A stretch of DNA of 64,000 bases from Martinezella tropici. Its GTDB lineage: Bacteria; Pseudomonadota; Alphaproteobacteria; Rhizobiales; Rhizobiaceae. The position numbers were made by a program, and so were the translations under genes. The notes under the pieces are model-generated. The model searched no databases, was not told where the DNA came from, and worked only from the letters and a program-made list of their open reading frames with translations. Shown here piece by piece: positions 49,868 to 58,271 of this stretch. The DNA lies in assembly GCF_008370325.1 (NCBI RefSeq), contig NZ_VNIP01000010.1, positions 359,317-423,316 on the forward strand, in the 5' to 3' direction. Every line of letters begins with the position of its first letter. The first letter of the stretch is position 1.

Positions 49868-50275
49868 ATGTTCGATACCAAAATCGCGATCGTGTTGCGA
49901 AGCGATCTTCAATCCTGGCAAAAACTGAATGTAACTGCCTTCCTGTCGACAGGCATAGCGGGACAACATCCCGATATCATCGGCGAACCCTATCGCGATC
50001 GTACCGGCAACGTCTACAATGCGTTGTCGATCCAACCCATTATCGTGCTTTCGGCTGATCCGGAAAGCATTGCCGCCATTCATCGCCGTTCGCTGGAGCG
50101 CGGCGTCACCTCCTCGATCTTCATCGAAGAAATGTTTGCAACCGGCCATGACGTCGCCAATCGCGCCGTCTTCTCCGAATTCGCCCCGGAGGACGCCAAG
50201 GTGGTCGGCATCGCGCTGCGCGCGGACAAGAAAATCATCGACAAGATCACCAAGGGCGCCAGCATGCACGCGTGA
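49868..50275 (+). CDS. DUF2000-family protein
   Basis: A 135-residue cytoplasmic protein that starts MFDTKIAIVLRSDLQSWQKLNVTAFL, the conserved opening of DUF2000 (PTH2-like fold). Function not established. Divergent AraC genes are often found with this family, and the 14-bp gap between start codons means shared control. A terminator follows at 50289-50322. Confidence 0.85.
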   Translation: MFDTKIAIVLRSDLQSWQKLNVTAFLSTGIAGQHPDIIGEPYRDRTGNVYNALSIQPIIVLSADPESIAAIHRRSLERGVTSSIFIEEMFATGHDVANRAVFSEFAPEDAKVVGIALRADKKIIDKITKGASMHA

Positions 50276-50288
50276 TCTGCCATGTAAT

Positions 50289-50322
50289 AAAAACGGCCGG
50301 ATCGTGAGACCCAGCCGTTTTT
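50289..50322. terminator. bidirectional terminator between DUF2000 and OmpA-lipoprotein genes
   Basis: AAAAACGGC (50289-50297) pairs with GCCGTTTTT (50314-50322), giving a T run on either strand between the convergent genes. Confidence 0.8.
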
Positions 50323-50333
50323 GTTGAAAAGGC

Positions 50334-51002
50334 TTAGCCGTTCTGTGTGATCGGTGCGATCTGGATCTCGACGCGGCGGTTCTGGGCGCGGCCAGCCTCG
50401 CTCGCGTTCGATGCGACCGGCTGCGACGGGCCGAAGCCGATAGCCGACATGCGGCGCTGATCGATGCCCTGACTGCCGAGATAGGAGGCAACCGATCCGG
50501 CGCGGCGCTCGGACAGATCCTGGTTATGCTGCAGGCTGCCGGTCGAATCCGTATGGCCGTTGACGTCGATCAGCGTGCGGTTGAATTTGCGCAGAACGAT
50601 CGCGACGGAATTGAGCGTCGCGAAGAACTCCGGCTTGATCGCATCCTGGTCGATGTCGAAGGTGATCGCCGACGGCATGTTCAGGATGATGCGATCGCCA
50701 ACGCGGGTCACCGAAACACCGGTGCCCTGCAGCTGCGCACGCAGTTCGGACTCCTGCTGGTCCATATAGTTGCCGATGCCTGCACCTGCGAGCGCACCGA
50801 CGCCGGCACCGATCAGCGCCGCATTGCGGCGCGAGGCTGGCGAATGGCCGATCAGAAGGCCTGCGACAGCGCCGACACCGGCACCGATCGCTGCACCGCC
50901 TGCCGTATTGGAAACTTTCTGCTCACCTGTATAGGGATCGGTGGTTGTGCATGCGTTCAAAAAGGCTGCCGCTAGGGCAAGAATGGCAATTCTCTTTATC
51001 AT
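50334..51002 (-). CDS. outer-membrane lipoprotein with glycine zipper and OmpA domain
   Basis: A 222-residue lipoprotein of the YiaD/OmpA type. The signal peptide ends in the lipobox LNAC (residues about 15-18). A glycine-zipper segment (GGAAIGAGVGAVAGLLIGHSPASRRNAALIGAGVGALAGAGIG) spans residues about 35-78. The C-terminal OmpA domain (NVNGHTDSTGS-like VNGHTDSTGSLQHNQDLSERRAGSVASYL) binds peptidoglycan through the conserved Asp and Arg. It links outer membrane and cell wall. ATG 51002 has GGAGAG upstream. Confidence 0.9.
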   Translation of the reverse strand: MIKRIAILALAAAFLNACTTTDPYTGEQKVSNTAGGAAIGAGVGAVAGLLIGHSPASRRNAALIGAGVGALAGAGIGNYMDQQESELRAQLQGTGVSVTRVGDRIILNMPSAITFDIDQDAIKPEFFATLNSVAIVLRKFNRTLIDVNGHTDSTGSLQHNQDLSERRAGSVASYLGSQGIDQRRMSAIGFGPSQPVASNASEAGRAQNRRVEIQIAPITQNG

Positions 51003-51125
51003 GGAATCATCGCTCTCCGGTTCGATGGCCGCAGCAGATATGAAGCATTGCGGCAATATCGTGAAGAGAAATCTATGACGCCCTTATATCTTTGGGATAG
51101 AAGCAATTTCGGCAACAATCTTCCA

Positions 51126-51287
51126 CTATCTCGCGTGAACCATCGAATACATAATAGCCATCAGGCCCCGGAACATTGCAAAGCCGAGCCATATCACTAT
51201 CGCATTGACGCTGCCTCTGACAGCACCGCGAACACTCCAGCCGAGCGAAAAAACGGTTAAAGCCACCGAGGCAATGAGGATACGCAT
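51126..51287 (-). CDS. small hydrophobic protein, 53 aa, unrecognised
   Basis: The frame starts MRILIASVALTVFSLGWSV and contains a second hydrophobic stretch (SVNAIVIWLGFAMFRGLMAI), so two short membrane segments are likely. It has an AGAGG ribosome-binding site 7-8 nt before the ATG. It lies 30 bp after the flagellin gene on the same strand. I do not recognise the family; composition, ribosome-binding site and position support a real gene, but it could be chance. Confidence 0.5.
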   Translation of the reverse strand: MRILIASVALTVFSLGWSVRGAVRGSVNAIVIWLGFAMFRGLMAIMYSMVHAR

Positions 51288-51317
51288 AACTCTGCCTCTC
51301 ATGATTTTGGTTGGCTC

Positions 51318-52331
51318 TCAGAGATTCTGGAAAAGCTGCAAAGCCGTATTGTAGCTGGCATTGGCGATCGAGAGCGATTGCAGCCCGAGTTGCTGCTGGG
51401 CCTGCAGCGCCAGAACTTTGCTCGACTGCTGCTCCATATCGGCATCGACAAGCTTCCCGACACCGCTGGTCAAGGAATCGCTCAGATTCTTGGCGAACTC
51501 GGTCTGGAGATTGATGCGCGATTCGAGGGAGCCGAAGGCGGACCCGATCGTCTTGAGCTGGTTCAACATCCCCGTCACTGTGTTGACCATGTCGGCGATG
51601 GCCCCGTGGGTCGTATTCGCATCGAGCGAGATCTCCACCTGGCCGCTCGTATTGCCGTTCTGAGTGCTGACGAGCACATAGTTCCTTGCAGCACCGGCTT
51701 CGGTCGCGAAAGACGTCGACGTCAGCACGCCATATCCGCCGGTGCCGCTTGACTGGTCATCGATCAGATAACGCGCATCGGCCGAGGTGATCGGGCCTGT
51801 CGTCGAGCTCACGCCGGCATAGCTCAGCATGCCGATCGTCACTGTCCCGTTGCTGCCGCGGATCAGGGAACCCGGCACTTCGTGCGGATCGATGGGATTG
51901 GCGCCATCCCGCAGCACCGTCCAGTTGACGCCATTGAAGGTCGCAGACTCCCCGATGCTGCGCAGCTGCTGTTTCAACTGCGCAATCTCGTCATTAAGCT
52001 TCGTTTTGTCGACGCTGGTCTCATAGGCGCTGACAAGCTTTGTCCTGATCTCTGTCACGACGTCGATCGCGCTGCCGACACCCGTGGAAGCCGTGCTGAC
52101 GGTCGAGGCGGCGAGACCGAGCGCATCCTGAACCGACGAAATCGCACCCACGTCGGTATGCGTCAAAGTCGAGATTTTCCAGTAGGTAGCATTGTCTCTG
52201 GCCGTTTGAACCCGCAGGCCCGACGACATCTGTCGTTCGGCATTCCCCAGCTTGGCCTGGGTGTCCCTCAGCACTTCCAGTGCTGTATTCATAGAGGGAC
52301 TGACCCTGATGAAGGTCGAAAAAATACTCAC
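51318..52331 (-). CDS. fla: flagellin
   Basis: A 337-residue flagellin. The conserved N-terminal coiled coil reads MNTALEVLRDTQAKLGNAERQMSSGLRVQTARDNATYWKISTLTHTDVGAISSVQDALGLAASTVSTA. The C-terminal coiled coil ends NLSDSLTSGVGKLVDADMEQQSSKVLALQAQQQLGLQSLSIANASYNTALQLFQNL. The middle surface domain is short, as in rhizobial FlaA-D. The start is GTG 52331 with GGAG 11 nt upstream. No other flagellar gene lies near, so this is an isolated paralogue outside the main cluster. Confidence 0.92.
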   Translation of the reverse strand: MSIFSTFIRVSPSMNTALEVLRDTQAKLGNAERQMSSGLRVQTARDNATYWKISTLTHTDVGAISSVQDALGLAASTVSTASTGVGSAIDVVTEIRTKLVSAYETSVDKTKLNDEIAQLKQQLRSIGESATFNGVNWTVLRDGANPIDPHEVPGSLIRGSNGTVTIGMLSYAGVSSTTGPITSADARYLIDDQSSGTGGYGVLTSTSFATEAGAARNYVLVSTQNGNTSGQVEISLDANTTHGAIADMVNTVTGMLNQLKTIGSAFGSLESRINLQTEFAKNLSDSLTSGVGKLVDADMEQQSSKVLALQAQQQLGLQSLSIANASYNTALQLFQNL

Positions 52332-52850
52332 GGCACATGAACTCCGAACGCAACAATACGCAACACATACAAGGAGACATCGGAACCTTGCCGCGGGCGC
52401 TCATGCGCGCGGGCCGATCGCATCGGCAAACAGGAGCCAGGCAAAAACAACACCTGCGCTCTGGCGGTTACATATCGCCATGATTAGCAAACATGCTTAA
52501 GAATGCGCTAAGAACAACACATAATTCACCATAAATAAGCGCGGGGCCGATTATTGACTCAGCGCGACGTGCTCGCGCCGTTTCCGCGGCGCGACGATTC
52601 GCGAGCGTCGTGTACCGCGCCGAGTCGGCATCTTCATACAGCCCTCGCTCCATGAATCGACCGCTACGCTACAACGTCAAGCACAGGCAGAGTTGTAATC
52701 TTCCGTGAGACAACGACACGTTTTACTGGCTCGTCGGCATGTCCGCTCCGTGATGCAAAACGCGCATCGAGAGCTGCGAATGTGCACTTTTTGTTCTAAT
52801 TTCGGCCCGTTTCTTTTGCCTTTCGGGGTAGAATCATTACATTGGGCCGC
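52332..52850. other. 519-bp gap between flagellin and uvrD
   Basis: It must hold the promoters of both divergent genes. Visible: a perfect 7-bp stem-loop CGCGCCG-TTTCCG-CGGCGCG (52574-52593), and GCCGAT on the minus strand at about 52422-52427, which resembles part of a sigma-28 -10 but lacks a clear -35. No convincing gene was seen. Confidence 0.5.
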
Positions 52851-55316
52851 ATGACCATTGGACATGACGACATTCCCTTCTTTGACGAGGAGCCGGAGCA
52901 CACTGCACCGCGCCGTTCTGCGCCGGCTGCCGGCAGCATTGGCGGCGGCATCGCGGCCCGCGCCATGGCGGCACGCGACAGCGGCCGCCGGCCGGATTAT
53001 CTCTCGGGCCTTAATGCCGAGCAGACGGAAGCCGTGGAAACGCTTGACGGCCCCGTTCTGGTGCTTGCCGGCGCCGGTACCGGCAAGACGCGCGTGCTGA
53101 CGACGCGCATCGCCCATATCCTCTCCACCAACCGCGCCTTCCCCAGCCAGATCCTCGCCGTCACCTTCACCAACAAGGCGGCCCGCGAGATGAAGGAGCG
53201 TATCGCGCTGCTCGTCGGCGGTGCCGTCGAAGGCATGCCCTGGCTCGGCACCTTCCACTCGATCGGCGTCAAGTTGTTGCGCCGACATTCCGAATTGGTA
53301 GGCCTTTCCTCGAGCTTCACCATTCTCGATACCGACGATGTCATCCGCCTGATCAAGCAGTTGATCCAGGCCGAGGGGCTCGACGACAAGCGCTGGCCGG
53401 CCAAGCAGTTCGCCGGCATGATCGACACTTGGAAGAACAAGGGCCTCAGCCCCGCCGATATTCCGGAAGGCGATGCCCGGGCCTTCGCCAACGGCAAGGG
53501 CCGCGAACTCTATGCGGCCTATCAAAACCGCTTGAAGACGCTGAACGCTTGCGACTTCGGCGACCTTTTGCTGCATCCGATCAATATGTTCCGGCAGAAT
53601 CCTGACATCCTGAAGGACTATCACCAGCGCTTCCGCTATATCCTGGTCGATGAGTATCAGGACACCAATACGGCGCAGTATATGTGGCTGCGTCTGCTGG
53701 CACAGCGGCAGAAGGGCGAGCCGCAGAACGTCTGCTGTGTTGGTGACGACGATCAGTCGATCTATGGCTGGCGTGGCGCGGAAGTCGACAATATCCTGCG
53801 CTTCGAGAAGGATTTTCCCGGCGCCAAGGTGATCAAGCTCGAGCGCAACTACCGCTCCACCGAGCATATTCTCGGTGCCGCCGCGCATCTGATCGCCCAT
53901 AACGAGGGCCGGCTCGGCAAGACGCTGTTCACCGATCGCTCCGACCCCGACGACATCAAGGTGCAGGTACACGCCTCCTGGGATTCCGAGGAGGAAGCGC
54001 GCGCGATCGGCGAAGAGATCGAGCAGCTGCAGCGCAACAAGCACAATCTCAACGACATGGCGATCCTCGTGCGCGCCTCGTTCCAGATGCGTGAGTTCGA
54101 AGACCGTTTCGTCACGCTCGGCCTGAACTACCGCGTCGTCGGCGGTCCTCGCTTCTACGAGCGCCTCGAAATCCGCGACGCCATGGCCTATTTCCGTCTC
54201 GTCTGCCAACCGGCCGACGATCTCGCCTTCGAGCGCATCATCAATACGCCAAAGCGCGGCCTGGGCGACACCACCGTACGCGCCCTGCACGATTACGCCC
54301 GTGCGCGCGATATCCCGATGCTCGCGGCGGCGGCCGATATCATCGAAACGGACGAGATGAAGCCGAAGGCGCGCAAGGCGCTGTTCGACGTCGTGCAATC
54401 CTTCCGCCGCTGGCAGGGCCTGCTCGAAAATACGCCGCATACCGAACTTGCCGAGCAGATCCTCGAAGAGTCCGGCTATACGGACATGTGGAAGAACGAC
54501 AAATCGGCGGAAGCGCCGGGGCGCCTGGAAAACCTGAAAGAACTGATCCGCTCCATGGACAGTTTCGAATCCATGCGTGGATTCCTCGAACACGTCGCCC
54601 TCGTCATGGATGCCGAGCAGAACGAGAATCTCGACGCTGTCTCCATCATGACGCTGCACTCCGCCAAGGGTCTGGAATTCGACACCGTGTTCCTGCCCGG
54701 CTGGGAGGAAGGCCTGTTTCCGCATCAGCGCTCGCTCGACGAAAGCGGCCGCGCCGGCCTGGAGGAAGAGCGCCGCCTCGCCTATGTCGGGATTACCCGC
54801 GCCAAGCGCCGTTGCCACATCTGGTTTGTCTCCAACCGCCGTATCCACGGCCTCTGGCAATCGACCATCCCCTCTCGCTTTCTTGACGAGCTGCCGGAAA
54901 CGCATGTTCAGGTCGCCGAAGTCGAGCAGTCCTATGGCGGGTATGGCCGCGGCGGCTACGGCCAGTCACGCTTCGACAAGGCCGATCCCTTCGCCAATTC
55001 CTATTCCACACCCGGCTGGAAGCGCGCGCAGGCGAACCGCAACGATGCGACGCGCGACAACTGGGGCAGCCGCTCCGGCCATGCCGTCGAGCGCATCGGC
55101 TACGGCGAAAGCGGCCCGAAGGTGCGTACCATCGACGGCGAACTGGTGGCCAAATCCACCTCCACCGAACCCTCCAAATTCTCAATCGGCGACCGCGTTT
55201 TCCACATCAAGTTCGGCAACGGCAATGTCTCGGAAATCGAGGGCAACAAGCTGACGATCGAATTCGACCGCGCCGGGCAGAAAAGGGTGCTGGATGGGTT
55301 TGTGGAAAGGGTGTGA
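52851..55316 (+). CDS. uvrD: UvrD/PcrA-type DNA helicase II
   Basis: An 821-residue superfamily 1A helicase for nucleotide excision repair, mismatch repair and removal of replication conflicts. Motifs: LNAEQTEAVETLDGPVLVLAGAGTGKTRVLTTRI (Q motif and Walker A), LAVTFTNKAAREM (Ia), ILVDEYQDTN (II), VCCVGDDDQSIYGWRGA (III), RNYRS (IV), VSIMTLHSAKGLEF (V), EERRLAYVGITRAKRR (VI). A Gly/Tyr-rich linker leads to the C-terminal Tudor-like domain (FSIGDRVFHIKFGNGNVSEIEGNKLTIEFD) that contacts RNA polymerase. It ends next to the stop of the convergent HsdR_N gene with no gap. Confidence 0.95.
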   Translation: MTIGHDDIPFFDEEPEHTAPRRSAPAAGSIGGGIAARAMAARDSGRRPDYLSGLNAEQTEAVETLDGPVLVLAGAGTGKTRVLTTRIAHILSTNRAFPSQILAVTFTNKAAREMKERIALLVGGAVEGMPWLGTFHSIGVKLLRRHSELVGLSSSFTILDTDDVIRLIKQLIQAEGLDDKRWPAKQFAGMIDTWKNKGLSPADIPEGDARAFANGKGRELYAAYQNRLKTLNACDFGDLLLHPINMFRQNPDILKDYHQRFRYILVDEYQDTNTAQYMWLRLLAQRQKGEPQNVCCVGDDDQSIYGWRGAEVDNILRFEKDFPGAKVIKLERNYRSTEHILGAAAHLIAHNEGRLGKTLFTDRSDPDDIKVQVHASWDSEEEARAIGEEIEQLQRNKHNLNDMAILVRASFQMREFEDRFVTLGLNYRVVGGPRFYERLEIRDAMAYFRLVCQPADDLAFERIINTPKRGLGDTTVRALHDYARARDIPMLAAAADIIETDEMKPKARKALFDVVQSFRRWQGLLENTPHTELAEQILEESGYTDMWKNDKSAEAPGRLENLKELIRSMDSFESMRGFLEHVALVMDAEQNENLDAVSIMTLHSAKGLEFDTVFLPGWEEGLFPHQRSLDESGRAGLEEERRLAYVGITRAKRRCHIWFVSNRRIHGLWQSTIPSRFLDELPETHVQVAEVEQSYGGYGRGGYGQSRFDKADPFANSYSTPGWKRAQANRNDATRDNWGSRSGHAVERIGYGESGPKVRTIDGELVAKSTSTEPSKFSIGDRVFHIKFGNGNVSEIEGNKLTIEFDRAGQKRVLDGFVERV

Positions 55317-56387
55317 TCAGGAGCCTACATATGACTGGATCACAGCTTGAATCTGCGCTTTAGCCTTAAAGATATCCGTGGTCTGCATGATATCAAATCG
55401 AAATCCAGCTTTTTCCGCATCGAAGATTGTTAGAAATTTGGTCTTGGAATTAAAATGCAATCTAACAATCGGTTTGCGATTATTGTCATCGAAATTGATA
55501 CCACAGTAAGATTTTTGATCGCGCATAACAATTCGAGAGACGTCTGCTAGCTCTGCTCCGATCGCTCGCACAATATTAAACCCGTCAATCTCCTCCTGGG
55601 TCGTTTCGATACCATCACCGTCGTCATTGATTTGTGTGACCGAATCTACGTCCTTAATCGTTGGGATGTTCACATTCTCATTGAATGCCGCACTCAATTT
55701 CTTTTGGATTTTTTGACGAACGAGATCCTCAAAGGCGCGTTTGATTATCGGCTTGAACTCAGCGACAACAGCTGCTGTAAGCTTACCATCATGTATTTCC
55801 TTTGAAATGAGCCGAACGAATTCGTCATCGGGATCATTAAACTGCGCTTCTATGCAGCTAATAGTCGCTTTCATCCGTTTTAGCGTGCTGGCCGAACTTT
55901 TGATGTCTTCAATTGAAAATTTTTCTTTATGAAATTTTTCTAGCTCTTTCAGATCATTATCGTCGTAATCAAAAAGATCAAATTTAAAGAACGGATTACT
56001 ATCGAGTTTGTTGGGCGCATCGAGATCAGTAAAAAACCAGATTTGTATTCCGTTTGTAAGAATTGCAATTGAGCAATCCGTGGTCGAAAAATATCGGTAA
56101 AGCTGGCTGTATTGGGTCTGCGAAAGATTCGCGCTAACGGCCTTTGCTTCCAGAATAAATTCAATCCGGTCGTTTATCTTTACGGCGTAATCGACCTTTT
56201 CTCCCTTTTTCAAGCCAACATCAGCTATAAACTCCGGCACAATTTGCATGGGATCAAAGACATCGAAACCAAGTGTGCGCAAAAATGGCATAACAAGGGC
56301 GTTTTTTGTCGCCTCTTCAGTAAGAGCAATATTTTGCGCGGCAATCGCGCGCTTCGATAGTTCTGCAACTTGTTCTTTGAATGACAT
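55317..56387 (-). CDS. orphan HsdR N-terminal-domain nuclease (type I restriction R-like, no helicase)
   Basis: A 356-residue protein with an HSDR_N_2-type PD-(D/E)xK nuclease fold near the start: KKGEKVDYAVKINDRIEFILEAKAVS gives the Asp and the ExK pair. No helicase region follows; residues about 165-356 are a helical and then beta-rich region without a known motif. No hsdM or hsdS is nearby, so it is not a complete type I system. Base composition is clearly AT-richer than all neighbours and codon use differs, pointing to horizontal transfer. A role in phage or plasmid defence is possible but only inferred. Confidence 0.8.
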   Translation of the reverse strand: MSFKEQVAELSKRAIAAQNIALTEEATKNALVMPFLRTLGFDVFDPMQIVPEFIADVGLKKGEKVDYAVKINDRIEFILEAKAVSANLSQTQYSQLYRYFSTTDCSIAILTNGIQIWFFTDLDAPNKLDSNPFFKFDLFDYDDNDLKELEKFHKEKFSIEDIKSSASTLKRMKATISCIEAQFNDPDDEFVRLISKEIHDGKLTAAVVAEFKPIIKRAFEDLVRQKIQKKLSAAFNENVNIPTIKDVDSVTQINDDGDGIETTQEEIDGFNIVRAIGAELADVSRIVMRDQKSYCGINFDDNNRKPIVRLHFNSKTKFLTIFDAEKAGFRFDIMQTTDIFKAKAQIQAVIQSYVGS

Positions 56388-56783
56388 AATTAGTGCCCCA
56401 AATTCGATCCCCAAGCAAACAATATTATATTAGCCGCCGGATGCAATCGATACGAGTGCATATTTTTGATTGAATCAATTTTTTGCTAACTCGCCTCAAC
56501 TGCGAGCCGATTTCTCATTATCGGAAAAAGCTGAGCTAACCCATATTACTTGGTTCGCAACTAATGCCCGTCATCCTCGGGCTTGACCCGAGGATCCACG
56601 CACAAGCGTTTCAATTGGCGCATTTTACCAATTGGAGCCATGAGCCCGGACATAAGCTCTACAAGGCTGTGACATTTCCACAAATAACGCAGGCTTGTGC
56701 TTGGATCCTCGGGTCAAGCCCGAGGATGACGGAGTGAGGAGATAGCTCTTGACGACCATCACCCTAATCAACATCCTACACGC
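56388..56783. other. 396-bp gene-free stretch with a palindromic element
   Basis: The left part (56388-56560) is AT-rich and holds the promoter side of the HsdR_N gene. The right part holds the 165-bp inverted-repeat element at 56568-56732, described separately. No coding frame was supported. Confidence 0.6.
56568..56732. repeat. 165-bp element with 40-bp terminal inverted repeats
   Basis: The left arm (56568-56607) and right arm (56693-56732) are reverse complements at 39 of 40 positions. Each arm contains its own palindrome, ATCCTCGGG-CTTGA-CCCGAGGAT. The 85-bp centre has no open frame of note. No target-site duplication was obvious. It ends 51 bp before the GIY-YIG gene. Confidence 0.85.
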
Positions 56784-57068
56784 ATGGGTGGATACACTTA
56801 CATCATCACCAATCACAAGCGAGGCACGCTGTACATAGGCGTCACTGCCGATATCGAACGCCGCATCTACGAGCATCGCGAAGGTCTGACACCCGGCTTC
56901 GCATGGAAATACGGTTGTACGCGGCTCGTCTGGTATGAAGACCACGCCGACATCGTTTCAGCCATACAACGGGAAAAATCGCTGAAACGCTGGTATCGCC
57001 AGTGGAAAATCGAGCTGATTGAAAAAGCGAATCCCGATTGGCGTGATTTATACTACGAGCTCTGGTGA
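56784..57068 (+). CDS. GIY-YIG nuclease family protein
   Basis: A 94-residue single-domain GIY-YIG protein (UPF0213/YhbQ-like). The signature appears as YTYIITN then LYIGVT; the catalytic Arg is in IERRIYEHREG, and the Glu in IQREKSLKRWYRQWKIELIEKANPDW. Such small proteins are common in Alphaproteobacteria, with uncertain role in DNA processing. It lies directly behind the inverted-repeat element. Its 3' end overlaps the convergent HxlR gene by 21 bp. Confidence 0.9.
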   Translation: MGGYTYIITNHKRGTLYIGVTADIERRIYEHREGLTPGFAWKYGCTRLVWYEDHADIVSAIQREKSLKRWYRQWKIELIEKANPDWRDLYYELW

Positions 57069-57410
57069 AGCCTCATACTTCCCGGTCGCCTGCGCATCCC
57101 GATCCTTAAGCCAGAGGCCGAATTCCTTGACCACGGCCACCACCTTTTCCAGGCGACGCCCATCCTCCGTCAGCGAGTATTCGACCTTCACAGGAACCGT
57201 CGGATAGACCGTGCGCCTGATAAGACTTGCCTCCTCAAGCGCGCGCAGGTCGAGCGTCAGCATCCTCTGGGAGATCCCTGGCATCAACCGCCGCAGTTCA
57301 TTGAAGCGCTGGGGTCCATCGACCAGATAGGAGACGATCAGCAGCCGCCAGCGGCCTCCCAGCACATGCATGGCCTCCTCGACGGAGCAACCAGTCACGG
57401 TCTTTTTCAT
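57048..57410 (-). CDS. HxlR-family transcriptional regulator
   Basis: A 120-residue winged-helix regulator: CSVEEAMHVLGGRWRLLIVSYLVDGPQRFNELRRLMPGISQRMLTLDLRALEEASLIRRTVYPTVPVKVEYSLTEDGRRL. A Cys near the N-terminus (residue 8) is in the usual sensor position. It is divergent from a glutathione S-transferase gene with a palindrome in between, so it probably represses that gene until an electrophile is sensed. Confidence 0.9.
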   Translation of the reverse strand: MKKTVTGCSVEEAMHVLGGRWRLLIVSYLVDGPQRFNELRRLMPGISQRMLTLDLRALEEASLIRRTVYPTVPVKVEYSLTEDGRRLEKVVAVVKEFGLWLKDRDAQATGKYEASPELVV

Positions 57411-57433
57411 CGCGCATACCTCATGTCTGGTGT

Positions 57434-57450
57434 GGTATAATTTTTGTACC
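57434..57450. promoter_or_regulatory. GGTATAATTTTTGTACC inverted repeat, candidate HxlR operator
   Basis: A 17-bp near-palindrome with GGTA/TACC arms, 23 bp upstream of the hxlR start and before the divergent GST gene. GGTAC-type sites are typical of HxlR-like regulators. Confidence 0.5.
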
Positions 57451-57560
57451 TAGATGTCAAACTTTTCCGTTCTTACGATTCTATACTGCATGGACTACAT
57501 GGTTCGACAGCCAGCTTTCAAAGGAGAAGCCGGCATAAGAAACCACCATGGAGACCCCTC

Positions 57561-58196
57561 GTGAAGCTATACTACATGCCCGCAAGCTGCTCGCTTTCGC
57601 CCCATATCGTCATCAACGAACTCGGCCTGGAAGTCGAGCTGATCAAGGTCGATCACACCAACCACAAGACTGAGGCAGGGCTGGATTTCTATGGCGTCAA
57701 TCCACACGGCTATGTCCCTGTTTTCGAACTCGCCGACGGCAATCGTCTGAGGGAGGGACCGGCCATCGTCCAATATCTGGCGGACCTAAAGCCCGAGGCT
57801 GGACTAGCGCCTGCGGCCGGCACGATGGCGCGCTACAGGCTACAGGAAATGCTCGGTTTTCTATCGACGGAAATCCACAAGGGCTTCATCCCGCTTCTCT
57901 ATGCGCGGCTGGCGGGAGGTTACGTCGAGACGGCAAGGCCGAAGCTCGAAAAGCGATTTCAATGGATCGATGTACACCTTGCCCACCGTCTCTTCCTGAT
58001 GGGCGAGAACTTCACGGTTGCCGATGCCTATCTGTTTGCGCTGACGGGATGGGGCCAGGCTGATTGGCTCAAATCCTACTACAAGGCAGGGATCCACTTC
58101 GATGAACTCGATCATCTCAAGGCCTGGTATCTGCGTATGAGGCAACGCGATGCCGTGCGTAAATCCATCGCGGAAGAAGGATTGGCATTCGACTGA
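57561..58196 (+). CDS. glutathione S-transferase
   Basis: A 211-residue protein with the thioredoxin-like N-terminal domain (KLYYMPASCSLSPHIVINELGLEVELIKVD, with Ser/Cys at residues 9-10 in the catalytic region as in beta-class GstA, and NPHGYVPVFEL with the cis-Pro). The helical C-terminal domain includes GENFTVADAYLFALTGW, the N-capping box. It conjugates glutathione to electrophiles. GTG 57561 has GGAGACC upstream and gives the family N-terminus. Confidence 0.9.
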   Translation: MKLYYMPASCSLSPHIVINELGLEVELIKVDHTNHKTEAGLDFYGVNPHGYVPVFELADGNRLREGPAIVQYLADLKPEAGLAPAAGTMARYRLQEMLGFLSTEIHKGFIPLLYARLAGGYVETARPKLEKRFQWIDVHLAHRLFLMGENFTVADAYLFALTGWGQADWLKSYYKAGIHFDELDHLKAWYLRMRQRDAVRKSIAEEGLAFD

Positions 58197-58271
58197 CGCC
58201 GCGTCAGCAGGTCAAGAGGAAGGCCATCGCGAGACACAGACGGTCTCGCGATGGCGCCATTCGATATCGCG

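Noticed and set aside
52468..52653. 61-codon minus-strand frame in the flagellin-uvrD gap
   Set aside because: No ribosome-binding site, no recognisable fold, and its start part spans stem-loop DNA; not enough support for a gene.
52677..54905. 742-codon open frame on the minus strand opposite uvrD
   Set aside because: It lies almost wholly antisense to a complete helicase gene with all motifs. Its translation is Val/Ala/Asp/Gly/Arg-rich with no domain, typical of shadow frames in high-GC genes.
55317..56387. Complete type I restriction-modification system
   Set aside because: Only an HsdR_N-like nuclease is present; no helicase part, hsdM or hsdS lies in the neighbourhood.
56568..56732. CRISPR-like repeat pair
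   Set aside because: The two copies are inverted, not direct, and there is only one spacer-like centre and no cas gene.
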